Assembly (NCBI RefSeq): GCF_002943425.1
Contig: NZ_PTRA01000001.1
Coordinates: 1,736,001 to 1,800,000, forward strand
Length of the DNA stretch: 64,000 bases
Direction: 5' to 3'
DNA from: Siphonobacter curvatus
GTDB taxonomy: Bacteria; Bacteroidota; Bacteroidia; Cytophagales; Spirosomataceae
The notes under the pieces are model-generated. The model worked only from the letters and a program-made list of their open reading frames with translations, was not told the origin of the DNA and did no database searches. The position numbers and the translations under genes are program-made. Positions 51,559 through 62,042 of this stretch are shown piece after piece (positions within the stretch are counted from its first letter, which is position 1; the number at the start of each line of letters is the position of its first letter).

Positions 51559-52500
51559 ATGAATATCCTTACTTCCACGTACGGTTCCTATCAGTCGTAC
51601 ATTTTGAAAAACCCGATTACCGGTGATGAAGTACACATTTTGCCCGAGCTCGGTGGAATCATTCGTCAGTTGACGCTTACCAAGGAAGGCGAATCGTTTA
51701 CGGTCATTGATACGCCCGCCGATGCAGAAGCCTTTGGGGCAAATCCTAAATATGCGAGTGCCTTTCTGTTTCCCTGGCCCAGTCGAATCAAAGACGGACA
51801 CTATACCTACCGGGGCGAATCCTATCAGTTACCGATTAACGAACCGGAAAAGCAGGCCGCCATTCACGGGATCGTGCATCACGAAAATTTTGAAGTCGTC
51901 GAAGAATGGACCTCCGTTTCGGCAGCGGGGATTCGTCTGCGGTACGAACACGATGGGAGTTACGAGGGTTACCCCTTTCCGTTCCGGTTTGAAATCCGCT
52001 ACGAGCTGCTGAGTACCGGAAAACTGGATATTATGCCGCAGGCCGTTAATACGGGTGGTGAAACCATGCCCGTCGCTCTGGGCTGGCATCCGTACTTTCA
52101 GCTACCTGGCGGGACAGTGGATGACTGGACGATCTATTTCCCGGCGGCCCAGCAAATCCACCTGGATGATGAATTCATGATGCCCGCTGGTAGCGAACCC
52201 TTTGATGCCACGGAAGGCTATAAATTGAAAAACCGCTCGCTGGATGCCATCTACCAGCTCAACGAAGCCGGTTACCTGACGCAGTTGGTATCCGCCAAAC
52301 AAGGCGTGACCCTAAACCTGGAATACACGAGAGGGGAGGGGAAAGTGAACTATCAGGTCGTGTATACCTTCCCGGATCGGGAACGGGTAGCGATGGAACC
52401 GCTGACCGCCAATGTAAATGCTTTCAACAACGGCGAAGGTCTGTACGAACTCCAGCCCGAAGAAACGTACCAGATGAATTATCAGGTGTATTTGAGCTAG
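51559..52500 (+). CDS. Aldose 1-epimerase family protein
   Basis: 313 residues, beta-sandwich mutarotase fold. Active-site elements: FLFPWPSRIKDGHYTYRGES (sugar-binding loop), AIHGIVHHENFEV with the catalytic His, LGWHPYFQLPG with the second His, and a late Glu region (LEYTRGEG). It interconverts the anomers of aldoses such as glucose or galactose. Cytosolic. No sugar operon is adjacent. Confidence 0.9.
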   Translation: MNILTSTYGSYQSYILKNPITGDEVHILPELGGIIRQLTLTKEGESFTVIDTPADAEAFGANPKYASAFLFPWPSRIKDGHYTYRGESYQLPINEPEKQAAIHGIVHHENFEVVEEWTSVSAAGIRLRYEHDGSYEGYPFPFRFEIRYELLSTGKLDIMPQAVNTGGETMPVALGWHPYFQLPGGTVDDWTIYFPAAQQIHLDDEFMMPAGSEPFDATEGYKLKNRSLDAIYQLNEAGYLTQLVSAKQGVTLNLEYTRGEGKVNYQVVYTFPDRERVAMEPLTANVNAFNNGEGLYELQPEETYQMNYQVYLS

Positions 52501-52640
52501 TGAATGGTGTTTAAGGAGAGGTCAAGGTTGAAAATGTTTGAGGTTTAATCAGGTATAAGGTTTGACAAGTTTCGATAGTTAAAACTCAAACACATCTTAC
52601 AGTTGAAACTAACTTAAACTTCAAACCCAATTCAAACAAG
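52501..52640. repeat. Low-complexity intergenic dyad (GTTTGA / TCAAAC words)
   Basis: Left GTTTAAGG, GTTTGAGGTTTAAT and GGTTTGACAAG (52508-52570), right ACTCAAACAC, CTTAAACTTCAAACC and ATTCAAACAAG (52585-52640). Same type as the other loci listed. Confidence 0.55.
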
Positions 52641-52692
52641 CACATAAAAAAGACCCCGACTGATTTAGTCGGGGTCTTTTTTATGTGCTTGT
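52636..52692. terminator. Bidirectional terminator with very long arms
   Basis: Arms of about 26 bp: ACAAGCACAT, then AAAAAAGACCCCGACT, with exact complement on the right, 5-nt loop. It ends the epimerase (+) and the T9SS protein gene (-), overlapping the latter's stop. Confidence 0.9.
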
Positions 52693-54476
52693 TAATTTGT
52701 TTTAATCACTTTGTTAAAATGTTTAATCCCCTTATTATCTATGTATTCGATGAGGTATACTCCATTGGTTACCAAATTGCCAGAATTGGTTTTCCCATTC
52801 CATTCAACTATTCCTGAGGAAAGCTCTTGAGGTGTGAATTTCTTTACTAAGGTTCCTTTTAAATCATAGATTGAGCCTTTTTCATTGCCATAGTTGGCTT
52901 TTGGGAATTTGAAGGTCAATTTGTCTGAAAATGGATTAGGAAAGGCTTGTACGTTAGTTTTGTTTTCACTAGCTATGAAACCTCTTCTACCACTGTAAGA
53001 TCCAAAATAGTAAACCTTGTATAGAACAATGGTATTATCGTAATTCTTCGTTGGAGAATTAATCTGGAATTCAAATTTAATTCCAAGTCCCATAGGCGTA
53101 GTATTACTATATGTTCCATAACAATTGTCTTCACCTACACTGCCAAACTCTATATTAGCTATATCTGCTATGTTAAAGAAACCTGTTCCTCCTACTGGAT
53201 AATTTAAGGTTCGTGCCTGTACAGAAACTAAAGACATATTTAAATTATTATTAACAATATAAGAAATTGGTGCTCCTTTGTAGACAGTAGAATAATCAGT
53301 TACATAGGTTTGCTTATCAGCACAGTAGTACGTCTGTGAATTATCGAAGGCTACCATGTCTACATTACTAGTCAAATTAAATACACCCCAAGGTATGCTT
53401 TGTAAAGGTTTGTAGTAATCAGGACTACTAGGAATAGAACTTGACAAGGCAAAATCATATTCTACTACTTGAGTAGGGGTAGTCAACGTTCCTGTCAAAG
53501 ATGCCGTTCCTTGAAAACTCATCGGTTCTCTACCCGCAGCAGCATTCTTGCCTGATACAAAATAATCAATTATTCCTACTACGTCTGTGAATGTTGAGAA
53601 TATACTGAAGATTGAAGCAAAAAAGCCGGTAGTAGGTTTACCAAGATCTTTTAATGCCGTAGATCTATCTTTATAAACCTTGTACCCTTTACTTACAGCA
53701 GTCTTTACATCTCCTAATGGATCACTACCACCGGCACTACTTTTAGTGATTTCATCTAGTGTCAAAGAACCACTGACTTGTATAGCTGATTCATTAACAG
53801 CTTCTACACTTAAGTGTAGTATTGTATTCGAGCTAAGATCTGGTACGTATCCAGCAGTGATAAAGTCAGCATAAATCCACCCCTGACCTTGGTTCGCTTT
53901 GGTTATAACTACTTGTTTATTACTACCATCGTAATTATTTAAAGTTTGTAGACCTCCTCGTTTTTCAGTAAAAGAAAATAATGCTGACTTGGGAGAGCTA
54001 CTTCTGAATGAAAGATATACCTTGAAAAAGGTATTTAATAATCCAGCAGAGTTGTAGATCATTACTCTGAAAACGCCTTTGTATTTATTATAAAGAATGA
54101 AGAACGGATAAGGAGGAGCACTAACAGAAGTTCCAAAATCTTTATAAGCAAGCATCCAACCGTCTTGCTGCCACATATCCTTCGCATCATTGTTTACAGC
54201 ATCTGCAAGTTGGTGACCAGAAGAATAAAAAGGTAGTTGTATGCCATTTAATTGAATTGGGGTTGAACCATTTAAAGAATAATACATTGTATGGCCGGAA
54301 CAACACTGTGTCCAATCCCAGTTTGGATTTATGTTAGGGCTTTCTAAAGGATCAAATGGATTTATATTCCTTGAAATTATTGTGGAAGGTTTAATTTTGA
54401 TCTGAGCTATGCAGAGTGCAGGAGAAAATGCAAGCATTATCAGAACGATTTGCTTAAAAAGTGGATACTGTCTCAT
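52692..54476 (-). CDS. Secreted protein with T9SS type A sorting domain
   Basis: 594 residues with a clear signal peptide (MRQYPLFKQIVLIMLAFSPA, ending near ALCIAQ). The long middle region is Ser/Thr/Asn-rich with beta-strand pattern and no family I recognise. The C-terminal 80 residues form a type A T9SS sorting domain: AFPNPFSDKLTFKFPKANYG, IYDLKGTLVKKFTPQ, SGIVEWNGKTNSGN, NGVYLIEYIDNKG, KHFNKVIK. Such proteins are exported by PorM/N/L/T and released or attached. The gene is AT-richer than its neighbours, suggesting transfer or relaxed use. Function unknown. Confidence 0.85.
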   Translation of the reverse strand: MRQYPLFKQIVLIMLAFSPALCIAQIKIKPSTIISRNINPFDPLESPNINPNWDWTQCCSGHTMYYSLNGSTPIQLNGIQLPFYSSGHQLADAVNNDAKDMWQQDGWMLAYKDFGTSVSAPPYPFFILYNKYKGVFRVMIYNSAGLLNTFFKVYLSFRSSSPKSALFSFTEKRGGLQTLNNYDGSNKQVVITKANQGQGWIYADFITAGYVPDLSSNTILHLSVEAVNESAIQVSGSLTLDEITKSSAGGSDPLGDVKTAVSKGYKVYKDRSTALKDLGKPTTGFFASIFSIFSTFTDVVGIIDYFVSGKNAAAGREPMSFQGTASLTGTLTTPTQVVEYDFALSSSIPSSPDYYKPLQSIPWGVFNLTSNVDMVAFDNSQTYYCADKQTYVTDYSTVYKGAPISYIVNNNLNMSLVSVQARTLNYPVGGTGFFNIADIANIEFGSVGEDNCYGTYSNTTPMGLGIKFEFQINSPTKNYDNTIVLYKVYYFGSYSGRRGFIASENKTNVQAFPNPFSDKLTFKFPKANYGNEKGSIYDLKGTLVKKFTPQELSSGIVEWNGKTNSGNLVTNGVYLIEYIDNKGIKHFNKVIKTN

Positions 54477-54580
54477 GGTTATAGAATTTAGAGTGGATAA
54501 TTACTAAAGTAATAAGAACTGTATTTTGTATATCTAAGATATATTATTTTTAATGTAAACAATTAATAAAGGATTATAAA

Positions 54581-54621
54581 AAATAAAGGCTTCCAACTTA
54601 GAAAGTTGGAAGCCTTTATTT
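54581..54621 (-). terminator. Terminator of TonB receptor 1
   Basis: AAATAAAGGCTTCCAACTT / AGTTGGAAGCCTTTATTTT arms with a 4-nt loop and T run on the minus strand. Confidence 0.9.
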
Positions 54622-54634
54622 TTTACTTCAAATA

Positions 54635-57600
54635 TTAGTTAAAGATGTAACGAACGCCAAACTGAGCATTCCATACATCGTTCGTGCTTAAGCTGCTAAT
54701 GAAGCTATCCTCTAAGAGAACGGTTTGATTGTTTTTCGTTTGCGTAGCCATTCGGAATACGGGTTGACCGTTGGCATCAACCGAAGCAAATGAAAGCGGG
54801 CGGTTGTTTACTTGCGTATAACCTACACCCCATTTGTTGTTAAGCAGGTTACCAAAGTTGGTAACGTCTACCCGGAACTGAAGGGTGTTGCGGTTTTTGC
54901 CAGCTTTCAGATAGAATTCCTGTACAAAACTCAAATCCATGGTGTACACCCACGGACGAATACCCGCGTTACGTTGAATGTATTGACCCCGGTGCTTGCT
55001 CAAATAAGGATCTTGATTGATGTAACGCTCAAAAGCAGCTACCTGCTGATCCGCTGAGAACGAGTAAGCCGTAGCTCCGCTTCCGCCACTAACCGTAGCA
55101 AATTTTAACTCATTAGCGGAGTTAGGTACGTACAGGATGTCATTATTGGAAAGACCATCCCCATTCATATCACCACCGTATACGTATGAATACCGACCTT
55201 GGTTCCGAGCTTCGTAGAATAAGGAGATCTGGCTAGAACCACCAAATTGACCACCGTAGTTGATTTTATAGGAAGCTGACCCAATTACGCGGTGACGTTG
55301 CTCTTGATCTGAATACGTCAGGTCTACATAGTTACTACCACGTGAAGAAATCAGGTTAGTATAAGACGTAACGGCTGTCGAACCAGGGCTACCCAGATCT
55401 TTTGCTTCACCATAGGTGTACGCAGCCATGGCGTAGAATCCTTTCGTAAAGGGTTTCTCCAGTTTCGCAGTCAAGGTGTAGGCGTAACCCTTGTTCGTAT
55501 TTTTCAATACCAGGTTGTTCACTACGTCATCGTTAATACGGATGGCATTCGTTAAAGCACTACCCGTCAAGCCAGAACCGGGGAAACGCGGACGATTGTC
55601 AGGACCCGTAAAGGTTCCGGTAGCAGATTCGCGGTTAGCATCGATGTAGTAGGTGGCATTTACGTTTTTGTTATACACCCCTTCTAAAGTCAAAATCATA
55701 CCCAAAGGCAGTTTTTGATCGACGGCTAAGTTCGTTTTCCAAACCTGCGGGAATTTGTACTTGGGATCGGTTACGTTGATGTCGTACGTAACCCGGCCCG
55801 TTTGAGAAGTCGGCTTGTACACGCTAGGATCCGTGGTGAAGGGATACGCTGTAGTCCCTCTTGCTTCTACTAAACCAGACAATACACCGTTGTTACCGAT
55901 TTGGTTAGAAATCCACACGTAAGGAGGGCGACCGGTGAAAATACCCGATCCTCCACGAATCTGGGTTGTACGATCATTCTTTACGTCCCAGTTAAAGCCA
56001 ACGCGGGGTGACCATAAAGGACGAGCATCAGGCAATTTCGCCGTGTTGTATTGTACGGCAGCCCCGTTTTCATCTCTGAATGTGTAGCCAGCGACAACGG
56101 AGTTTTCAAAGCCAGTCTTTCCGAAGAAAGGAATATCAGCCCGTAAACCAGCCGTCAGCTTGAAATTCGGACGAACCTGGAAATCATCCTGAATGTAAAT
56201 ACCCGGATAGAACACTTTTAGCTGCTGAAGGGGTAAGCTATTGCCTTGCAGCGAGTAACGGTATTGGAATAAATTAACTGCTACGGGAGAAACGGTGCTT
56301 CCTGGAACAATCACCTGACCTGGCGTATAGGCATTCATTGCCGTTTTGAAATCGTCCAGGGAGTTGAAAACGTAAGAACCTAAAGCAGCCGAATAAAAAG
56401 AGTTATCTGAAGTAAAACGTTCTACGCTAATGCCCGCCGTCAGGGTATGTTTACCAGCAAAATAGGTAAAGTTATCAATGAACTGGAAGGTATTGTACCG
56501 AAGCAGGTTATAAGGCGTAAAGGGATCAGTACCGACTGAAATATACGTATTGCTATTGTTTAGAATATCAATCGTCGGGAACGCGGGAGCCAGGTACGAA
56601 CGGTCTTCGTTATTATTGGTATAACCGATGATCAGGTTATTAGCCGCTTTACCATTCATCAACGTCGAGTTCAGCTCTCCAATCATTGATAAATAGTCTT
56701 CGTTGATGATATATCCAGAATTTTTATAGGACATCGCCGTTTGAAGCGTGCGACGGTTACCTAATCCAATCGAGTTACTGTTGGAGATATTCTGCTCACT
56801 GTTCGACTTCAGGTAAGAAACTCGGAAGTTGAATTTGTGATTATTATTAATGTTCCAATCAAAGCGAGCCAGATACTTATCTCCTTTGGTGTTCAGGTTA
56901 TAGTTCTCGTAAGGACCCGTGTTGATGCCAAATTTGTCATTCATAATCTGTGACACGGCATCCAGGTCGGAAGCTTCTACCCGGGTAACGTTAGCACCGG
57001 AAAGGCCAGCTCGTTTTGCCAAAAAGGAAGTACCCGGATCTACCCGCTTTTCCAATTCAGCATTCACAAAGAAAAATAATTTGTCTTTGATGATAGGACC
57101 CCCTAAACGGAAGCCGTATACTGACTTATTGAACTGATTGATGGCGATTTTTTCACCGCGAGCCTCCCGACCTAAGTAAGCTGGACCTTCATTTCTCCAC
57201 AAATAGAATGCAGAACCTGAAACTTGGTTAGTACCTGAGCGAGTAACCGCGTTAACTCCAGCACCGGTAAAGCCGGTTTGACGAACGTCGAAGGGAGCTA
57301 CGTTCACCTGAACTTCTTCGATGGCGTCCAGAGAGATCGGAGCTACGCTTGTACGGGCTCCGGGTTGATCACCCAAACCAAAGCCGTTATTAAAGACAGC
57401 ACCATCAATCGTGATGTTGTTCAAGCGGCTATCCTGACCACCGAACGAACGACCATTACCCTGAGGAGTCAAACGCGTAAAATCGTTGATGGTACGTCCA
57501 ATGGTTGGTAAAGCCGCGAGTACATCTTTGCTAACGGTCGTAGCAGCACCGGTACGCTCAGAGCTGAAAATGTCACTCCGGGCACCAGAAACCACTACCT

Positions 57601-57976
57601 CAGAAAGCTGTTGACTTTCATCGGAAAGCGTAATATCCAGATTAGCGGCTGTACCCAGGTTGGCATACAAACCTTCTTCTGATTTTTCTTTGTAACCCAC
57701 AAAGGTTACCGTCACCCGGTAAGGACCACCCACCCGAACGGCAGGAAGGGTATAGCGACCTGCATTGTTCGTGACCGTTCCATAGCGACTTCCGGAAGGA
57801 ATGTGGATAGCTACAATGGAGGCACCGGGTAAGCCTTCTCCTTTGGCGTCGGACACCTGCCCCGTGATCGAAGAGGTTGTCACCTGGGCTTGTACTTGAT
57901 TGAGACCACAAAGAGCGGCTAAGACTAGCCCCAGACACGCGAGCGTTCTCCTGGATTTTGCTAAAAGTGTTTTCAC
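54635..57976 (-). CDS. Oar-like TonB-dependent receptor 1 (CarboxypepD_reg-like plug extension)
   Basis: 1113 residues with a GTG start at 57976 (no ATG nearby). A signal peptide ending in NQVQAQ precedes a carboxypeptidase regulatory-like domain (about 33-115; SSITGQVSDAKGEGLPGASI, GSRYGTVTNNAGRYTLPAVR, TFVGYKEK). A plug domain follows (EVQVNVAPFDVRQTGFTGAG) and then the 22-strand barrel ending in FGVRYIFN, with the terminal aromatic residue required for outer-membrane insertion. It imports large or complex molecules with TonB energy; no SusD partner is present, typical of the Oar type. It is a close paralogue of the next gene. Confidence 0.92.
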   Translation of the reverse strand: MKTLLAKSRRTLACLGLVLAALCGLNQVQAQVTTSSITGQVSDAKGEGLPGASIVAIHIPSGSRYGTVTNNAGRYTLPAVRVGGPYRVTVTFVGYKEKSEEGLYANLGTAANLDITLSDESQQLSEVVVSGARSDIFSSERTGAATTVSKDVLAALPTIGRTINDFTRLTPQGNGRSFGGQDSRLNNITIDGAVFNNGFGLGDQPGARTSVAPISLDAIEEVQVNVAPFDVRQTGFTGAGVNAVTRSGTNQVSGSAFYLWRNEGPAYLGREARGEKIAINQFNKSVYGFRLGGPIIKDKLFFFVNAELEKRVDPGTSFLAKRAGLSGANVTRVEASDLDAVSQIMNDKFGINTGPYENYNLNTKGDKYLARFDWNINNNHKFNFRVSYLKSNSEQNISNSNSIGLGNRRTLQTAMSYKNSGYIINEDYLSMIGELNSTLMNGKAANNLIIGYTNNNEDRSYLAPAFPTIDILNNSNTYISVGTDPFTPYNLLRYNTFQFIDNFTYFAGKHTLTAGISVERFTSDNSFYSAALGSYVFNSLDDFKTAMNAYTPGQVIVPGSTVSPVAVNLFQYRYSLQGNSLPLQQLKVFYPGIYIQDDFQVRPNFKLTAGLRADIPFFGKTGFENSVVAGYTFRDENGAAVQYNTAKLPDARPLWSPRVGFNWDVKNDRTTQIRGGSGIFTGRPPYVWISNQIGNNGVLSGLVEARGTTAYPFTTDPSVYKPTSQTGRVTYDINVTDPKYKFPQVWKTNLAVDQKLPLGMILTLEGVYNKNVNATYYIDANRESATGTFTGPDNRPRFPGSGLTGSALTNAIRINDDVVNNLVLKNTNKGYAYTLTAKLEKPFTKGFYAMAAYTYGEAKDLGSPGSTAVTSYTNLISSRGSNYVDLTYSDQEQRHRVIGSASYKINYGGQFGGSSQISLFYEARNQGRYSYVYGGDMNGDGLSNNDILYVPNSANELKFATVSGGSGATAYSFSADQQVAAFERYINQDPYLSKHRGQYIQRNAGIRPWVYTMDLSFVQEFYLKAGKNRNTLQFRVDVTNFGNLLNNKWGVGYTQVNNRPLSFASVDANGQPVFRMATQTKNNQTVLLEDSFISSLSTNDVWNAQFGVRYIFN

Positions 57977-58046
57977 AATAGTTTGATTTGGGAATTTAAG
58001 GAAGTTGACTAGGTATAGATTTGATCAAGATGGTTGGCTGTTTATT

Positions 58047-58087
58047 AAAAAACCTGACAGAATAACTACTTAAACTGCCAGGTTTTT
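58047..58087 (-). terminator. Terminator of TonB receptor 2
   Basis: AAAAAACCTGaCAG / CTGcCAGGTTTTT arms with a 14-nt loop in the minus-strand orientation, between the two receptors. Confidence 0.75.
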
Positions 58088-58109
58088 GGTACTGCGGACT
58101 AAGAAAAAA

Positions 58110-61100
58110 TTAGAATGAATAACGGGCTCCGATCTGAGCGTTCCAGCGTGAGGCGAAATCGCTTACGATGTACGGACGGTACGTTCCATTGATGTTATTC
58201 ATGTTATTAATGTTGAACTGGACAGCAGGCTTGGCAGCTGTTGGCGTGAAAGCCGTACCGTTCTGCGTTTGAGCACCAGAATTTACGACCGTAAACAAGT
58301 TAACCGATTGGTTAGACAACGAATACGCACGTCCCCAGTCCTTATTCAACAAGTTGCCTACGTTTAGTACATCGAAGAAAACTTGCAGACGGTTCTGGCC
58401 GAAGATGAAGTCCTGAGCCAAACGCAGATCGAAGTGGTTTTCGAAAGGCAGACGGTCACCGTTACGCACGGAGTTCTTACCCATTGTTTCTTTCAAATAA
58501 CTATTGGCCTGAGCGAATGCTTGGAAGTCAGTCCACTGCTGTGCAGCCGTTGCTCCACCCCGAATATCAGCAAAATTAGCTTCGGAAAGGTTAGAGGGAA
58601 TGTACGCAATCGTGTTCGATGCCGCACCTGAGATGTCATCACCCGTGATCGTCCGGTTGTATAGATAAGACATGCGTTGACCAGACTGACCCGTGTAAAT
58701 CAAGGTAATGGTTGTCGCGAAGTTTTTAGCGTAACGGAATTCCTTGCTCAGGTTACCGACGATCCGCGAACCCATATCAAAGTTAGAATTCGCCAGATCC
58801 AGACGGTTCAAACCGTTGGTGGCATAAGCGAAACGCCAGTTTGAATAGGCTACCGAACTAGTCAAATCAGTCAGTGACTTGGTGCGTCCGTAGGTGTAGG
58901 CAATCATACCCGACCAGCCGCGATCAGCAGGTTTCTGAAGTTGTGCCGTAAGGCTGTAGCTGTACCCTTTATTCGTGTTTTTCAGCAGCAGTACGTCACC
59001 GAAAGAAGTTGTATTACGCTTCGTCCATAGGGGCCGAGTCGTCGTGCCTAATGTTACGGTTCCTTCGCCATTTTCGCTCAAGTTCAAGTTCTGGTAATTG
59101 GCGTTGTTGAGCGTCTTGGTGTAAATCGCTTCCAACGTTCCAACTAATCCCCAGATTCCCAACTTACGGTCCACGGCTAGGTTTGCCCGAAATACCTGAG
59201 GAAATTTGAAATTACGGTCAATCACGTTGATAACCGGAGATGCCGTCGTTACCGACGTTGGAATGTAAGCTCCGGCGTGTACGTCACTGGGGTTAAAGTT
59301 GTATTTGATTCCAGCTAAAGCTTCCCGTCCAGCAGCATTCGCATTAGAAACGCTGTAGTTGATATTCGTTACGCCCGTATTCGACAACTGGTTGGAAATC
59401 CATACGAAGGGAATACGACCTGTGAACAAGCCAGCTCCACCTCTAACCTGCGTAGAAGCATCCCCATTGATATCCCAATTAAAGCCTACCCGGGGTGAAA
59501 ACAGAAGTTTGCCCTTAGGCATCTGGCTCGTGCTATAGCCGGGGAAAGCCGTAGCAAAAGCAGTATTTTCGGCAGGATCACTGAAGAATACGGGTAAATC
59601 CAAGCGTAAACCGTAGGTAAGTTTCAACCGATCTGTGGTATTCCAGACATCTTGAGCATAGACACTAAGCTGAGCTGCCCGGAGGTTCGCCGCTGCTTTA
59701 TCCGCAGGATTAGAACTGGTTGAATACCCTACGTTGTACTGCGTAAGCCCTTTATTGGCAAAGAAATTAGAAATGCTTGAGGGATCAGTTGTACCACCTA
59801 CACCAAATGTATAGTTTCCGTAGTACCCTTGCAGGAAGATATTCTTACTGCTAAAAAACTCGTCATTCGTACCAAAAGTAATTGTGTGCTTGCCTTTGTA
59901 GAGCGTAAAGTTGTCGGTAAGCGTAATGACATCCTGATCCAAACTGTTGGCCTGAGAAGAGTTTTCAGACCCTAAGTTATAGGTGATGGTAGCTTTTTGG
60001 CCTAAATCGTAACTATTGATTGTCAAGCCGGGGAAGAATCCCGTAGCCCGGCTGTCACGAACCGTATTATAAGTCAGGCGTAAAACGTTCGAAGCTTTTG
60101 ACGAAAAGTTACTGTTCAACTCTAATACAGTTGAGTTGCTTTTGCTTACAAAGCGGTAACCGGTATTCGAGAACGGTACTGAAAAAGCCGTCCGACTCAG
60201 GGCATCATTGCTACCATTTACGTAATTATGACGCAGCGTCAGGGTATGCTTTTGGTTGATGTTCCAGTCCAGACGACCAAACAGCGAAGTAGACTTGTTT
60301 TCGTTGTTCAGAGCACCGTATGTTCCAGGATCATAACCGTAGTTAGTAATCATGTACTGACGCAGTACCTCGAGCGTATCCGCATTTGCCCTTGAACCTG
60401 ACCCAGCTACAGTTGGATCAAAAGCCAAAGGAGTGGACTTTACAAAGCGCTCGCCGTTCAGGTAAAAGAACAGCTTGTTTTTAATAATTGGACCGCTCAA
60501 GCTGGCACCAAATGTCTTATTGCTGAACTCAGGGTAGGGGTTACGGGTCGTGTTTTCGTTGTAAGAAACACTTTTACCTACGAATTTATCATTCTGGAAT
60601 TGCCCGTAAACGGAGCCATGGAAAGTGTTGGAACCACTTTTCGTAACGGCGTTGATACCGCCGCCTGTAAAACCACCATACGTGATGTCGTAAGGGGAGA
60701 GTACCACCTGCATTTCCTGAATGGTCTCAATGGAGATGGGGTTTAGGTTAGCCTGACCACCGTTTGTTCCCGTACCCGCCAGACCGAAAGCATCACTAGC
60801 ATTGGCACCGTCAATGGTGAACTGATTATACCGATTGTTCTGACCGGCAAAAGAAGTACCTGAACCGGCTGTATTTGCTTGAGGGGTTAAACGCGTAAAG
60901 TCCTGCACGCTCCGGCTAATGGTGGGCAAGCTTTGCATCTGACGTAACGAAATGTACGTAGAAGCACCGTTTCTGACAGAACTAATAACGCTGCCTTTAT
61001 CGGCTGTTACCGTTACTTCCTGTAAATTGGCTGAGCCGCCTTCTAGTGTAATATTAGCCGAAAGTGGGGTGCCTAAGGCAACGGCTAAATCCGTGAGTTT

Positions 61101-61391
61101 TTTGGGTGAGTAACCTACAAAGGTAACCTCTAATGAATAGGGACCGCCCACCCGTAAGTTTGGAAGTGTGTATTGCCCGTTTTCACGAGTGACAGTGCCG
61201 TACACTGTGCCAGTAGGTTCATGCGTAGCCTTAACCGTGGCACCAGGTAATGCCTCTCCATTATTATCAGTGATACGACCAACAATGGAAGAAGTGGTAA
61301 CCTGAGCATAGGTGGTTTTGCCCGCTACTAGTAGCAACAGCGTCACCATAACTCCTAAAGCTCGGGTTAGTGGTAAAAATTTCCTCATCAT
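58110..61391 (-). CDS. Oar-like TonB-dependent receptor 2, tandem paralogue
   Basis: 1093 residues with the same architecture as receptor 1: leader (ALGVMVTLLLLVAGKTTYAQ), regulatory-like domain (TSSIVGRITDNNGEALPGAT, GTVTRENGQYTLPNLR, VTFVGYSPKKL), plug (MQVVLSPYDITYGGFTGGGI) and a barrel ending in GARYSF. The barrel loops differ clearly from receptor 1, so the ligands probably differ. The two genes are on the same strand with a terminator between them, so they are expressed separately. A tandem duplication followed by divergence explains them. Confidence 0.92.
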   Translation of the reverse strand: MMRKFLPLTRALGVMVTLLLLVAGKTTYAQVTTSSIVGRITDNNGEALPGATVKATHEPTGTVYGTVTRENGQYTLPNLRVGGPYSLEVTFVGYSPKKLTDLAVALGTPLSANITLEGGSANLQEVTVTADKGSVISSVRNGASTYISLRQMQSLPTISRSVQDFTRLTPQANTAGSGTSFAGQNNRYNQFTIDGANASDAFGLAGTGTNGGQANLNPISIETIQEMQVVLSPYDITYGGFTGGGINAVTKSGSNTFHGSVYGQFQNDKFVGKSVSYNENTTRNPYPEFSNKTFGASLSGPIIKNKLFFYLNGERFVKSTPLAFDPTVAGSGSRANADTLEVLRQYMITNYGYDPGTYGALNNENKSTSLFGRLDWNINQKHTLTLRHNYVNGSNDALSRTAFSVPFSNTGYRFVSKSNSTVLELNSNFSSKASNVLRLTYNTVRDSRATGFFPGLTINSYDLGQKATITYNLGSENSSQANSLDQDVITLTDNFTLYKGKHTITFGTNDEFFSSKNIFLQGYYGNYTFGVGGTTDPSSISNFFANKGLTQYNVGYSTSSNPADKAAANLRAAQLSVYAQDVWNTTDRLKLTYGLRLDLPVFFSDPAENTAFATAFPGYSTSQMPKGKLLFSPRVGFNWDINGDASTQVRGGAGLFTGRIPFVWISNQLSNTGVTNINYSVSNANAAGREALAGIKYNFNPSDVHAGAYIPTSVTTASPVINVIDRNFKFPQVFRANLAVDRKLGIWGLVGTLEAIYTKTLNNANYQNLNLSENGEGTVTLGTTTRPLWTKRNTTSFGDVLLLKNTNKGYSYSLTAQLQKPADRGWSGMIAYTYGRTKSLTDLTSSVAYSNWRFAYATNGLNRLDLANSNFDMGSRIVGNLSKEFRYAKNFATTITLIYTGQSGQRMSYLYNRTITGDDISGAASNTIAYIPSNLSEANFADIRGGATAAQQWTDFQAFAQANSYLKETMGKNSVRNGDRLPFENHFDLRLAQDFIFGQNRLQVFFDVLNVGNLLNKDWGRAYSLSNQSVNLFTVVNSGAQTQNGTAFTPTAAKPAVQFNINNMNNINGTYRPYIVSDFASRWNAQIGARYSF

Positions 61392-62042
61392 AAGAAATTT
61401 GTGAATGAATTAAATTGAACTTTTTACAGGGTATGCTATGTAAAATTCAATACAAAGAAACACATGTTTTTGTCTTTTTTCAAGTCTTGCTTTTTTGATT
61501 TGGATTTAAATTATTACAATAATGTATTGATTTATAGGAAATGCTCAGTTTTGTATTTAAATAAATCAATTTTCATAATGTTAAATAATCATTAAGTTTT
61601 TGTTTATGGTAAGATTGTACTATTTCCATACGACTCTTTTGAAAAGAACAACTCGTCTTATTTTTACAGAATCTAAATTATCTTGCTATTTCCGATGAAT
61701 TAGCCACTTCTACTCAAATTAGAACCGCTAAATATTTGCGTATTAGGTGTATCGCCAATTAAAATTAGCCTACAGGCTCTAAATGGGTCTTATAGTATAC
61801 GTTGAAATTAAACTAAGCCAAAGAATTGACAATTACGTAAGGGATTATACGAAGCGATCTGTATAGGAAACTTAGGAACTTCGTTAGCTATACGATGGCC
61901 AGAATCAACAGCCGATTAAAGCAGTCCTGCCCGCGTAAGACCGCCCTTTTATGAACCGTAAATGCGGGATTGCTGTTATCTTTGCCAATTAATCAGCAAA
62001 CTTCTTTCTTCTCAGGTTATACGCTTATTAGCATCCCCAATT
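61392..62042. other. Intergenic region between TonB receptor 2 and cysteine desulfurase
   Basis: About 650 bases, AT-rich near the receptor gene, without a recognised RNA gene or strong hairpin. It must carry divergent promoters for receptor 2 (-) and the desulfurase (+). A frame upstream of 62043 opens at 61962 but lacks coding character. Confidence 0.55.
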
